NCBI GenBank assembly: GCA_964483325.1
Contig: CAZAAW010000011.1
Coordinates: forward strand, 10,241-74,240
Source of the DNA: CAZAAW01 sp964483325
GTDB lineage: Bacteria > Pseudomonadota > Alphaproteobacteria > Rhizobiales > Kaistiaceae
Length of the DNA: 64,000 bases
Reading direction: 5' to 3'
Part shown: positions 16,786 to 25,657 of the stretch, one piece after another
Layout of the letters: the number at the start of each line of letters is the position of its first letter
How positions within the stretch are numbered: position 1 is the stretch's first letter
Translations under genes and position numbers: made by a program
Notes under the pieces: generated by a model
Database searches by the model: none
Told to the model about the DNA's origin: nothing
Seen by the model: the letters and a program-made list of their open reading frames with translations, nothing else

Positions 16786-17208
16786 ATGAAGCGTATTCTC
16801 GCCGCCGTGGCGGCCTTTGCGTTTGCCCTTGCGCCCGGATTCGCCTCCGCCGCCGGCAACCTTGCCTCGCAGCCGACGCACCTGGAGCTGAAGATCGACG
16901 GCGCCAAGCTGGAGTTCTCGCAGACCGAATACCAGCTCGAGACGGGCAAATACTACAAGTGGTCGATCACCAGCGACGGCGTCGAGGAGATCATGGTGCA
17001 GGCACCGGATCTGTTCCGCAATTCCTGGATCAACCAGATCGTCGTCGATGACCTGGAAGTCCACACCTCCGGCGCTATCTACGGCGTCGAATTCGACGAC
17101 GAGGGGACGCTCGATATCTTCTTCGTGCCGCTGCGCCCGGGCAATTACGACTTCTTCGCCCCGGGCTTCCAGGATCGCGGCCTGAAAGGAACGTTCGTCG
17201 TGCGCTGA
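16786..17208 (+). CDS. Exported cupredoxin-like protein without copper ligands
   Basis: A 140-residue protein with a cleaved signal peptide (about residues 1-23, ending FASAAG) and an AGGGAGG ribosome site. The mature part has the outline of a cupredoxin, ending in VPLRPGNYDFFAPGF and then GLKGTFVV, where functional blue copper proteins have CxxxPGHxxxGMKGTIVV. There is no cysteine at all and the expected His and Met are absent, so a type 1 copper site cannot form. It is the first gene of the plus-strand run with the YVTN propeller, binding protein and permease. A structural or ligand-binding role near the PQQ system is a reasonable guess. Confidence 0.7.
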   Translation: MKRILAAVAAFAFALAPGFASAAGNLASQPTHLELKIDGAKLEFSQTEYQLETGKYYKWSITSDGVEEIMVQAPDLFRNSWINQIVVDDLEVHTSGAIYGVEFDDEGTLDIFFVPLRPGNYDFFAPGFQDRGLKGTFVVR

Positions 17209-17253
17209 TTGCCGCCGGCAACAACCTTCGGACTGCAACAGGGAACCCACTTC

Positions 17254-18261
17254 ATGATCAGGCAGCTCACCCTGCGGACGGGCGGACTGGCGGGCCTCCT
17301 CCTGGCCGCCTTGCTGGCGTTGGCCGCGCCGGCCTTCGCCCAGGGACACACGCCGACCGGCTATATCTTCGTATCGAACGAGAAAACCAACAATATTATC
17401 GTTCTCGATCCGAAGGATTACTCTGTGGTGAAGGACATCAAGACGTCGCGGCGCCCCCGCGACATGCACTTCACCAAGGACAAGTCGCTGCTCTACGTCG
17501 CCTGCGGCGACGACGACGTGATCGACGTGATCGACGTGGCGACGCTGGAGGTGACGGATCACATCCCCACCGGCCGCAGCCCGGAAATGTTCGTCCTCAG
17601 CGGCGACGAGAAGCTCATCTACGTCTCCAACGAGGAGAACTCGACGGTCCAGGTGATCGACATCGCCGACAAGATCATCGTCCACGAAGTGCCGACCGGC
17701 GCCGAGCCGGAAGGCGTCATGCTGAACGAGGACGGCACGGTGCTCTACGCCACCTCGGAGGTGGCCGACATGGTGCATGTCATCGATACGGAGAGCGGCG
17801 TCGTCACCGACAACATCATCGTCGGCACGCGGCCGCGCCGCTTCGCCATGCCCGCCGGCACCAACGAGCTGTGGGTGACGGACGAGCTGTCGGGCGAGGT
17901 GTCGATCATCGACCGCGACACCAAGGAAGTGACGCAGACCCTCGAGTTCCTGCCGCCCGGCTTCCGCAAGGTGGACGTGACGCCGGTCGGCATCACGGTG
18001 CTCGACGACGGCTCGAAGGTCTTCGTGACGCTCGGCCGCGCCAACCACGTCGCCGTGGTCAACACGGCCACCAAGGAGATCGAGGGCTACGTGCTGGTCG
18101 GCAGCCGCGCCTGGGGCGTCGATCTCAGCCGGGACCAGAAGACGCTCTACGTGTCCAACGGTCTCAGCGACGACATCTCGATCGTCGACATCGCCAGCCT
18201 GAAGAACGTCCGCTCCATCCCGGTCGGACGTGTCCCGCACTCGATCCTCGTCGATGACTAG
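17254..18261 (+). CDS. YVTN beta-propeller protein of PQQ-alcohol catabolism clusters
   Basis: A 335-residue exported protein with a signal peptide of about 30 residues ending at PAFAQ. The mature chain is built of repeated YVTN-type blades, for example GYIFVSNEKTNNIIVLDP, LLYVACGDDDVIDVIDV, LIYVSNEENSTVQVIDI and LYVSNGLSDDISIVDI, enough for a seven-bladed propeller. This is the PQQ_ABC_repeats type of protein that co-occurs with PQQ-dependent alcohol dehydrogenases and the PedABC-type transporter. Its end overlaps the start of the binding-protein gene by eight bases. Biochemical function of the family is unknown. Confidence 0.88.
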   Translation: MIRQLTLRTGGLAGLLLAALLALAAPAFAQGHTPTGYIFVSNEKTNNIIVLDPKDYSVVKDIKTSRRPRDMHFTKDKSLLYVACGDDDVIDVIDVATLEVTDHIPTGRSPEMFVLSGDEKLIYVSNEENSTVQVIDIADKIIVHEVPTGAEPEGVMLNEDGTVLYATSEVADMVHVIDTESGVVTDNIIVGTRPRRFAMPAGTNELWVTDELSGEVSIIDRDTKEVTQTLEFLPPGFRKVDVTPVGITVLDDGSKVFVTLGRANHVAVVNTATKEIEGYVLVGSRAWGVDLSRDQKTLYVSNGLSDDISIVDIASLKNVRSIPVGRVPHSILVDD

Positions 18262-19537
18262 TCTCGCTCTCAAGCTTTCGGGAATCGCGGCCGCGCTGGC
18301 GGCCGCGATTCTCGCCGCCACGCCCGCCTTCGCCACCGGCGAGCAGTCGAGCCACCCGCACAAGCCGCCGCCGGTGATCGCGCCGCCGCCGGTGAATGCC
18401 GACCAGGACGGCAAGCCCTATCCGAATTTCACCATCGGCTACGTCTCGCTGACCGACGATCCGCGGTATGACGAGGACTACGCCTACAACCAAATTCCCG
18501 TCCGGCCGCTCGGCCGGCCGCTGGCCGGGGCCCAGGTTGGCCTGCTCGATGCGGCGCCGATCGGCAAGGCCCTCAAGCTGAACTTCGTCCTGCAGCAGGC
18601 CGAGGCCAAGGACGGCACGGAGATCGACAAGCTGGTCCAGGCGGTGACCGGCTGGGTCGGCCAGGGCACCCATTTCGTCATTGCCGACCTGCCGGCGCCG
18701 CAGCTGCTCGACCTCGCCACCAAGCTCGCCGACCAGCCGGTGATCATCCTCAACGCCGCCGCGGCAGACGACAATCTGCGCGGTGCCGACTGCCGCGCCA
18801 ATGTCGTCCACATCATCCCGTCGATGATGATGGAGACGGACGCGCTGGTGCAGTATCTCGTCAGCAAGAAATGGCGCAACATCCTCGTCCTGCAGGGACC
18901 GCTGCCGGCCGACAAGATGATCGTCGATGCCCTGCAGCGCTCGGCTTCGCATTTCGGCGCCCGCATCACCGAGGTGAAGCCGTTCGTCCTGTCGAACGAT
19001 CCGCGCAACCGCGACCGCAGCAATGTCGCACTGATCACCGCTGGTGGCCGCTACGACGTGCTCTATGTCGCCGACAGCGACGGCGAGTTCGCCCGCTATG
19101 TGCCTTACGAGACCAACGATCCGCGGCCCGTCGTCGGCTCGACCGGGCTGACGGCGCTCGCCTGGCACTGGGCCTGGGAGCGGCAGGGCGCGCCGCAGGT
19201 CAATGCCCGCTTCGAGGCGGCCGCCGACCGGCGCATGGCGGGGGTCGACTGGGCTGCCTTCGTCGCGGTAAAAGCTGTTGTGCAGTCCGTCTTACGATCG
19301 AAGTCGACCGAGTTCGAACCCGTCCGCGACTATCTGCTGGGCGACAAGATGAACCTCGACGGGACCAAGGGTAACCCGATGAGCGTCCGCGCCTGGGACC
19401 ACCAGCTGCGGCAGCCCCTGCTCCTGGCCACCGGCAATGCAGTGCTCGAGCGCGCCCCGATCGAAGGCTTCCTGCACCAAACCAACGAACTCGACACGCT
19501 GGGAGTCGACGCTCCGGAGACAGCGTGCAAATTCTAG
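18254..19537 (+). CDS. PQQ-associated ABC transporter binding protein
   Basis: A 427-residue exported protein with a signal peptide of about 30 residues (ATPAFA). The mature part resembles type 1 periplasmic binding proteins of the Leu/branched-chain class, as in the PQQ_ABC_bind family: IGYVSLTDDPRYDEDYAYNQ near the start, FVIADLPAPQLLDLATKLAD, and DVLYVADSDGEFARYVPYET near residue 275. It should deliver a ligand to the PedC-type permease encoded directly downstream. The ATG lies inside the 3' end of the propeller gene, which implies coupling. Ligand unknown. Confidence 0.87.
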   Translation: MTSLALKLSGIAAALAAAILAATPAFATGEQSSHPHKPPPVIAPPPVNADQDGKPYPNFTIGYVSLTDDPRYDEDYAYNQIPVRPLGRPLAGAQVGLLDAAPIGKALKLNFVLQQAEAKDGTEIDKLVQAVTGWVGQGTHFVIADLPAPQLLDLATKLADQPVIILNAAAADDNLRGADCRANVVHIIPSMMMETDALVQYLVSKKWRNILVLQGPLPADKMIVDALQRSASHFGARITEVKPFVLSNDPRNRDRSNVALITAGGRYDVLYVADSDGEFARYVPYETNDPRPVVGSTGLTALAWHWAWERQGAPQVNARFEAAADRRMAGVDWAAFVAVKAVVQSVLRSKSTEFEPVRDYLLGDKMNLDGTKGNPMSVRAWDHQLRQPLLLATGNAVLERAPIEGFLHQTNELDTLGVDAPETACKF

Positions 19538-19547
19538 GAAACGCCTG

Positions 19548-20438
19548 TTGGACACCAAGATCAAGGGGAGCCTCGCCGCCAGCCAGCTGAGGGCCGCGCC
19601 AGCGACGGATACCAGAAGAAGTGGCGGCGGGCTCGCGCATGCGGCCCGCGCCATGCGCGCCATCGTGTGGCGCGAGCTGTTCAAGTTCGGCCACCAGTAT
19701 GGCCGTCTGTTCTCGGCGCTGATCCGGCCGGCGCTGTGGCTCGTCGTCTTCGCGGCGGGCTTCCAGCAGATTTTCGGCATCCCGCCGGAGCCGCCTTACG
19801 TCACCTACATCACCTATCAGGAATACATTGTCCCCGGCCTGATCGGCATCGTGCTGCTGTTCAACGGCATGCAGTCGTCGCTGTCGCTTGTCTACGACAA
19901 GGAGGTCGGCATCATGCGCCTCCTGCTGACGGCGCCGCTGCCGCGCTGGTACCTGCTGCTGTGCAAGCTGATCGGCGGCACCATCCTGTCGGTCATCCAG
20001 GCCTATGCCTTCCTCATCGTCGCCTACATCTTCGGGGTGCAGATCCCGTGGATGGGCTGGCTCTACATCCTGCCGGCGATGCTGGCCGGTGGCTTCCTGC
20101 TCGGCTCGGTCGGCCTCCTGCTGTCGGTCTATATCCGCCAGCTGGAGAACTTCGCCGGGACGATGAATTTCGTCATCTTCCCGATGTTCTTCCTGTCCTC
20201 GGCGCTCTATCCGCTGTGGCAGCTGCGCGAGAGCGGCGCGGAATATCTCTACTGGATCTCGCTGCTCAACCCGTTCACCCATGCCGTCGACCTGGTGCGC
20301 TACGCCGCCTATGGCCAGCTCAACACCGTGTCGCTCGCCGTCGTCATCGGCGCCGCCATCGTCTGCTTCCTGCTGGCGGTGATCGGCTACGATCCGCAGC
20401 GCGGCCTCATCCGCCGCCGCCAGCAGCAATCGACCTGA
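19548..20438 (+). CDS. PQQ-associated ABC transporter permease (PedC-like)
   Basis: A 296-residue ABC-2 type permease with about six spans: ALIRPALWLVVFAAGFQQIF, then IVPGLIGIVLLFNGMQSSLS, LLTAPLPRWYLLLCKLIG, and the conserved SSALYPLWQLRESGAEYLYW. It matches the PedC type seen with PQQ alcohol dehydrogenases and belongs with the ATPase at 15709-16482. I start it at a TTG seven bases after AGGAA and ten bases past the previous stop; an internal ATG at 19653 would give the more usual length of about 260 residues and cannot be excluded. ABC-2 permeases are mostly exporters, which contrasts with the importer-like binding protein, an oddity typical of this family. Confidence 0.85.
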   Translation: MDTKIKGSLAASQLRAAPATDTRRSGGGLAHAARAMRAIVWRELFKFGHQYGRLFSALIRPALWLVVFAAGFQQIFGIPPEPPYVTYITYQEYIVPGLIGIVLLFNGMQSSLSLVYDKEVGIMRLLLTAPLPRWYLLLCKLIGGTILSVIQAYAFLIVAYIFGVQIPWMGWLYILPAMLAGGFLLGSVGLLLSVYIRQLENFAGTMNFVIFPMFFLSSALYPLWQLRESGAEYLYWISLLNPFTHAVDLVRYAAYGQLNTVSLAVVIGAAIVCFLLAVIGYDPQRGLIRRRQQQST

Positions 20439-20458
20439 ACGGCCCGGTTCCGCTTCGT

Positions 20459-20488
20459 AAAAGGGCGCCCTCGTGGCGCCCTTTTTTT
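20459..20488 (+). terminator. Rho-independent terminator of the PQQ-ABC operon
   Basis: The stem GGGCGCC/GGCGCCC (20463-20469 and 20475-20481) is flanked by AAAA on the left and seven T on the right, with a five-base loop. It follows the permease stop codon by 20 bases and closes the plus-strand operon that starts at 16786. Confidence 0.9.
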
Positions 20489-20569
20489 CACGCGCCGGAC
20501 CACACCCGGATGAGGGGTGCCCACGGCCAGGCCTCTGCTAGATTGGCGCCGGGGCAGCTGGGGACCGTC

Positions 20570-23500
20570 ATGCGGATCATTCTCGCATCGCTTCTTCTTG
20601 CGCTCGGCTCGGCCGGCGCCCATGCCGCCTGCCTGGCGACCGCCGCGGCCGGCATTCCCGAGGTCGCCGCCGGGACGTCGGTCACCGTCCCCGAGGGCGG
20701 GACGCTGGAAGCCTCGGCGCCTTTCACCATCGGCTGGCAGCGGCCGTCCTTCCGCGACCGCTTCCCGGTCTACATCATGGTCGCCTTCGACCAGCCGGTG
20801 CGCTTCAGCGGCGAAGGCTATTACGGGCTGCTGCCGGGCGCCGAAGCGCCGTTCCAGATATCCGCCTTCGCCGGACAGACCCGCGCCGTCATCCCGCTTT
20901 ATGGCCGCGGCGTGCCGTCGGAAGGCGCCTTCGCCGTGCGGCCGCTGCGCGCCGGCCGGCTGACGGTGAGCTGGCGCGTCGTCGGCTCCGACACCTGCAA
21001 CGAGATCGCCACAGAGGCCGGCGGCGGCAGCCGCAGCTTCGACGTTGAGGCCGTCGGCACGCCCCGCATCGTCGTCGCCGATACCTTCTCGCTGCAGCAG
21101 CCCGGCGAACGCGTTGTCTCGCCTGATGGGGCGACGCTGATGGAGATCTATGACGGCCGCTATCGCCTGCTCGAGGCCAGCGGCGGCGGCCAAATCGCCG
21201 AGGGCGCCGGGCAGCACCCGCGCTATTCGCCGACCGGCCGCTTCCTGGCGGTGCTCAGCGACGACGGGATGGACGTCATCGACACGGTGGACGGCGCCGT
21301 CGCCGCCCGGACGCGCGCTGGCGATACGGCCTGGGACAACCGCGACAGCTTCATCGTCATCGGCAGCGACGGCAACGGCTACCTCAATGTCGTGCCGTCG
21401 GCGGTGGAGGGCGCGACGCCGTTCCTCTATCTCGGCGCCTGCCGCATCTGCGCCGCCTCGGCGGTGACGGCAGTGCGGATCGACCTTGAGAACAACTTCA
21501 TCGTCGCCGGCGCGGAAGGCAATTTCACCGCCATAAGCCTCACCCTGCCGGACATAGCGCTTACCGGCCCGGCGGCCGTCATCCCGCCCTTCGTGAAGCG
21601 CCAGTCGGGCGTGACCGACTTCGCCCTGCCGACGGTCTGGCAGATGCGCGGCGGGCTCGTCTTCACCCACATCCTGGCGATGCGCTCCATTCCCGGCATG
21701 ATCGAGCGGCCGATCGGCGACGACCCGCTCAGCCCCTTCCTGACCAGGCCGCAGCGCCTCGACGCGGCGGAAGCGGCGACGCGCCATACCGTCGCCGACA
21801 CCTCCGCATGGCGCGGCCTGGCGCGCCTGGCGGATGCCGGCAATGCCCGGATCGGGCGGCGGCTTGCCGATTTCGGGCTCGCCCTCGCCGAACCGGCGAC
21901 GCCCGACCGGGCCATCGTCAACGCGCCGGAGAGCGACAGCCGGGCGGCCGACGCGGCCGTCGCCCGCGACATCCAGAACGACATCCCGGCCGCCCGCGGC
22001 GCCTTCGACGAGGGCGAGAACTGGGGCTGCTTCCCGTCCGGCGACTACAAGCTTCTGGCCCGCTTCAGCAAGGCCTGGCGGTTCACCGTGGCGGGCGAGA
22101 TCTACTGGCTGACCCATCTCGAATGCGCCGAGGGCTCGGCCCGGTTCTTCTACCCGACCCTCGCCCTCCTCAACGGCGCGCTCGACGGCGGTGTCGCGAT
22201 GCCCTTCCGCCTGGAGGACCCGAGCACGGATGTCGGCACCGAGTGCTTCGCCGGTATCGATTTCTGCAGCCTCGAGGCGGCCGTCTATGGCGAGCGCTAT
22301 CTCGTGCTGTGGTCGGCGCAGAGCCGCGGCGCGGCGGTCTTCGATCTCGGCACGCAGACGCAGGTCTTCAAGCGCTTCAACCTGCCGCGCGGCGATCTTC
22401 TCGAGCGCGTCGCGCTGACCGAGGATCTCGCCACCGTGGTCCAGATCAACCGCGACGGCAGCTTCTCCACCTATCGGCTGGCCGACGGCGCGCCGGGCGT
22501 CGAGGGTCTCTATGTCGACGACGAAATCGTCGTGTGGACGCCCGATGGGCGCTTCGACGCGACGCCGGAAGGGGCGCATTTCGTCAGCCTGCAGCTGCCC
22601 GGGCGCCCGACGCCCTATACGTTCGAGCAGTTCGACGCGCAGCTGCGCACCCCCGGCCTGCTGCAGCAGGCGGAGGCCGGCGCGGCGCCGCCGCGCCTCC
22701 ATGCGCCGCCGTCGCTGACCGCCGACCTGCAGCCGGGGGGCGGCCACATCGCCGGCACCGCCCGTGCGGAGGGCAGTGCGCCGCTCGCTGCGCTCTTCGT
22801 CTTCCAGGACGGGCTGCTGACCGACCGGCTGCCGGCCGCCGGCGGCGACTGGACCATCGACGTCCCGCTGCTGCCCGGCGCCCGCTGGGTGTCGCTGGTG
22901 GCGACCGACACCGACGGCCTCGCCAGCCAGCCGATGGGGCTCGACATCGGCGCTGCCGCGGCGCCGCGCCGGGTGCATGTCGTCGCCCTCGGCGTCGACA
23001 ATTACGACGATGCCGGCATCGCCGATCTCGGCTTCGGCGTCTCCGATGCACGGCGCTTCGCCGAGGCGCTGGGAAGCGAGGCGGCCGGTCTCGACATCGC
23101 CTCGCTTCACATGCTGCCGGAGAGCGCGACACCGGCCGAGATGCGCCAGGCGCTGGCCGGCGCCACGGCGGCGGTGCAGCCGGGCGACACGACAGTGCTC
23201 TTCTTCGCCGGGCACGGCTTCCGCGACGAGGCCGGGCGCTACTATCTCGTCACCGCCGGCACCAGGCTCGACGACATAGCCGGCACGGCCCTTGCCTGGG
23301 ACGAGGTCGCCGATATCCTGCGCCAGGCAAAGGGCCGCGTCGCGGTGTTTCTCGACACCTGCCATTCCGGCGCCTCGGAGAGCATCCTCGCCAGCAATGA
23401 CAGCCCGGCAGCGAGCCTCCTGGAGCGCCTGCCCTCCGGCATGGTGATCGTCTCGGCCTCCAAGGGGCGCGAGCTTTCGGAGGAGAGCAGTGACGCCGGC

Positions 23501-23695
23501 GGCGGCCTGTTCACCTCGGCGCTGGTGCAGGTGATCGCCGGCGAGCGTGCCGCCGCCGACCGCAACGGCAATGGCGCCATCGAGATCAGCGAGCTCTATC
23601 GCGGCGTGAAGGCCCGCGTCGTGGAGGGCACGGCCGGCCGGCAGACGCCCTGGTTCATGCGCAATCAGCTCGTCGGCGACTTCGCCCTGTTCTAG
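20570..23695 (+). CDS. Exported caspase-like (peptidase C14) protein with propeller-like region and EF-hand-like loop
   Basis: A 1041-residue protein with a signal peptide of about 20 residues. Residues 170-680 contain scattered beta-propeller-like strands (SPTGRFLAVLSDDGMDVIDT; EEIVVWTPDGRF-like). Residues 790-800 lead into a caspase domain (about 803-1041): VVALGVDNYDDAGIADLGFG, the catalytic His882 in LFFAGHGF and the nucleophile Cys931 in FLDTCHSG. Residues 997-1008 (DRNGNGAIEISE) fit the 12-residue EF-hand calcium loop with Asp, Asn, Asn and Glu at the right places. Bacterial caspase-like proteins usually cleave after Arg or Lys, but the specificity here is unknown. It stands alone between the PQQ-ABC operon and the first PQQ dehydrogenase. 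Confidence 0.87.
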   Translation: MRIILASLLLALGSAGAHAACLATAAAGIPEVAAGTSVTVPEGGTLEASAPFTIGWQRPSFRDRFPVYIMVAFDQPVRFSGEGYYGLLPGAEAPFQISAFAGQTRAVIPLYGRGVPSEGAFAVRPLRAGRLTVSWRVVGSDTCNEIATEAGGGSRSFDVEAVGTPRIVVADTFSLQQPGERVVSPDGATLMEIYDGRYRLLEASGGGQIAEGAGQHPRYSPTGRFLAVLSDDGMDVIDTVDGAVAARTRAGDTAWDNRDSFIVIGSDGNGYLNVVPSAVEGATPFLYLGACRICAASAVTAVRIDLENNFIVAGAEGNFTAISLTLPDIALTGPAAVIPPFVKRQSGVTDFALPTVWQMRGGLVFTHILAMRSIPGMIERPIGDDPLSPFLTRPQRLDAAEAATRHTVADTSAWRGLARLADAGNARIGRRLADFGLALAEPATPDRAIVNAPESDSRAADAAVARDIQNDIPAARGAFDEGENWGCFPSGDYKLLARFSKAWRFTVAGEIYWLTHLECAEGSARFFYPTLALLNGALDGGVAMPFRLEDPSTDVGTECFAGIDFCSLEAAVYGERYLVLWSAQSRGAAVFDLGTQTQVFKRFNLPRGDLLERVALTEDLATVVQINRDGSFSTYRLADGAPGVEGLYVDDEIVVWTPDGRFDATPEGAHFVSLQLPGRPTPYTFEQFDAQLRTPGLLQQAEAGAAPPRLHAPPSLTADLQPGGGHIAGTARAEGSAPLAALFVFQDGLLTDRLPAAGGDWTIDVPLLPGARWVSLVATDTDGLASQPMGLDIGAAAAPRRVHVVALGVDNYDDAGIADLGFGVSDARRFAEALGSEAAGLDIASLHMLPESATPAEMRQALAGATAAVQPGDTTVLFFAGHGFRDEAGRYYLVTAGTRLDDIAGTALAWDEVADILRQAKGRVAVFLDTCHSGASESILASNDSPAASLLERLPSGMVIVSASKGRELSEESSDAGGGLFTSALVQVIAGERAAADRNGNGAIEISELYRGVKARVVEGTAGRQTPWFMRNQLVGDFALF

Positions 23696-23819
23696 GGCTG
23701 GCGCTCACGCTGGAATAATTTTCCCGCACCACCGCCGCCGATCACGATTCTTTTTCCCGCCTGCGGCATTCGCGCCCCTGTTCGCCATAGGACAAGGCGC
23801 TAGATTGCCAATCGCACGG

Positions 23820-23838
23820 CAGCCTTACTTTCAGGCTG
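23820..23838. promoter_or_regulatory. Short inverted repeat in the leader of the first PQQ dehydrogenase
   Basis: CAGCCT and AGGCTG form a perfect 6-bp inverted repeat with a 7-base loop, 27 bases upstream of the ATG and just ahead of an AT-rich stretch and the GGAGG site. It could be an operator half-site pair or an RNA hairpin. The arms are short, so chance is possible. Confidence 0.3.
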
Positions 23839-23864
23839 TCAAAATTATACGTGGAGGGAAACAC

Positions 23865-25604
23865 ATGCCGTATTCCAGCATCCGCACGGGTGGTCTCGCC
23901 CTTGCGGGCGTGCTCCTGGCCAGCGCCGCCATCGCGCCGGCCATGGCTGCCGACGTCACGCCTGAACGCCTGCTCGGCGCGACCAATGCCGAGCCGGGGA
24001 ACTGGTTGATGATCAACAAGGACTATACCAGCAACCGGTTCTCCAACCTCGACATCATCAATCGCGACAACGTCAAGAACCTGCATGTGGCGTTCCTGAC
24101 GTCGATCGGCGGCATGGTCGGCTCGACGACGCAGCCATCGCATGAATCGACCCCGCTGGCCGAGGACGGCTACCTCTATGTCGTCAACGGCTGGGGCGCC
24201 GTCTACAAGATCGACGCCACCAAGGGCACGACGGGCCATATCGACTGGATCATGGATCCGGGCGTGGCGCCGGCCGACATCTGGATCGCGGCCAATCGCG
24301 GCGTCACCCTCGCCGGCAACTTCGTCATCTCCGTCACCGGCGACGGCAAGGTCGTCTGGACCAACAAGGACACCGGCGAACTGGTGAACTCGGTCCAGGT
24401 CGACGATCCCGCCAACGGCTATTCGCTGACGACGCCGCCGCTCGCCATCGGCGACAAGCTGATCGTCGGCGGCACCGGCGGCGACCGCGGCGCCCGCGCC
24501 CATATCGACGCGATCAGTCTCGCCGACGGCAAGCCGATCTGGCGCACCTATACGGTTCCGGCCCCGGGCGAGCCCGGCTCCGAGACCTGGAAGGACAACA
24601 ACAATGCCTGGGAGCATGGCGGCGGGTCGTACTGGATGACCGGCGCCTATGATCCGGAGCAGAACGTCACGATCTGGGGCACGGGCCAGCCGGTGCCGAT
24701 GTTCGACCCGGAATACCGCCCGGGCGATAACCTCTTCACCAACAGCTCCATCGCCTTCGACGTCGATAGCGGTGCCATGAAGTGGTACTTCCAGTACACG
24801 CCTGGCGACTTCATGGACTATGACGAGATCGGCTCGCAGCAGCTCGTTGATGCCGATGTCAATGGCGAGGCACGCAAGCTCGTCTCGCATTTCGGCCGCA
24901 ACGGCTTCTTCTACACGCTCGACCGGACCAACGGCCAGTTCCTGACGGCAACGCAGTATGTCGGCAAGCTTAACTGGACGGCGGGCATCGATCCGAAGAC
25001 CGGCAAGCCGGTCGAGTACGATCCGTCGAAGGACATCCAGACCTATGCCATCGGCGCCGACTCGCGCCGCCAGCAGGGCCAGATCGAGGGCTGCCCGCAG
25101 ATCCAGGGCGGCGTCAACTACTTCCCGACCTCCTACAGCCGCAGCACCAAGCTGGTCTACGGCGCCGGGATCGAGGGCTGCTCCAACGTCTCGGCCGACG
25201 AGGCCAAGGCTGCGGCGCCGGCCTGGAACGGCGGCGACGCCGGCAATTCCGACCGCCAGACGGGCTCCATCACGGCGATGAACCCGGCCAATGGCGAGAA
25301 GGCCGCCCAGCACATGTTCGACTACACATCCTATTCCGGCGTCACCACGACGGCCGGCGGTCTCGTCTTCACCGATACGGTGGACGGCACCATCTGGGCG
25401 CTCGACGACAAGACGCTGGAGCCGCTGTGGTCGTTCAACACCGGCACGGTGATGGCCGCCCCGCCCATGGTCTACGGCGTCGACGGCAAGGAATATGTCG
25501 CCGTCCTGGCCGGTGGTGGCTCGATCGCTGCCGGCATGATGAACAAGTCGCCGGAAATGGCCGACCTGCAGAACGGCTCGATGCTGGTGGTGTTCGGCCT
25601 CTGA
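23865..25604 (+). CDS. PQQ-dependent alcohol/methanol dehydrogenase, lanthanide-type signature
   Basis: A 579-residue periplasmic quinoprotein that oxidises an alcohol and passes electrons to cytochrome c. The signal peptide ends at APAMAA (about residue 28). Propeller features are clear: DYTSNRFSNLDIINRDNVKN near the start, the tryptophan-docking WGTGQPVPMFDPEYRPGDN, and NGFFYTLDRTNGQF. The proposed catalytic Asp318 is followed by Tyr and Asp320; an Asp two places after the catalytic Asp is the mark of lanthanide-dependent enzymes (XoxF, ExaF), where calcium enzymes have Ala or Ser/Thr. The vicinal Cys-Cys pair of classic methanol dehydrogenases is absent (WIAANRG where ACCDVVNRG is expected), so it belongs to a divergent branch. 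GGAGG precedes the ATG. Confidence 0.9.
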   Translation: MPYSSIRTGGLALAGVLLASAAIAPAMAADVTPERLLGATNAEPGNWLMINKDYTSNRFSNLDIINRDNVKNLHVAFLTSIGGMVGSTTQPSHESTPLAEDGYLYVVNGWGAVYKIDATKGTTGHIDWIMDPGVAPADIWIAANRGVTLAGNFVISVTGDGKVVWTNKDTGELVNSVQVDDPANGYSLTTPPLAIGDKLIVGGTGGDRGARAHIDAISLADGKPIWRTYTVPAPGEPGSETWKDNNNAWEHGGGSYWMTGAYDPEQNVTIWGTGQPVPMFDPEYRPGDNLFTNSSIAFDVDSGAMKWYFQYTPGDFMDYDEIGSQQLVDADVNGEARKLVSHFGRNGFFYTLDRTNGQFLTATQYVGKLNWTAGIDPKTGKPVEYDPSKDIQTYAIGADSRRQQGQIEGCPQIQGGVNYFPTSYSRSTKLVYGAGIEGCSNVSADEAKAAAPAWNGGDAGNSDRQTGSITAMNPANGEKAAQHMFDYTSYSGVTTTAGGLVFTDTVDGTIWALDDKTLEPLWSFNTGTVMAAPPMVYGVDGKEYVAVLAGGGSIAAGMMNKSPEMADLQNGSMLVVFGL

Positions 25605-25630
25605 GGCCGGCGCGACCGACACGGCAACAG

Positions 25631-25657
25631 GCGGGCGCCTTCGGGCGCCCGCTTTTT
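25631..25657 (+). terminator. Rho-independent terminator of the first PQQ dehydrogenase
   Basis: GCGGGCGCC and GGCGCCCGC form a 9-bp stem closed by the very stable TTCG tetraloop and followed by TTTTT. The T-run overlaps the TAA of the convergent LuxR-type gene. Confidence 0.93.

Noticed and set aside
20387..23365. Very long minus-strand open frame opposite the caspase-like gene
   Set aside because: It is a mirror frame of high-GC coding DNA; the plus strand shows a signal peptide and catalytic motifs, the minus strand a repetitive Arg/Ala/Asp-rich chain without motifs.
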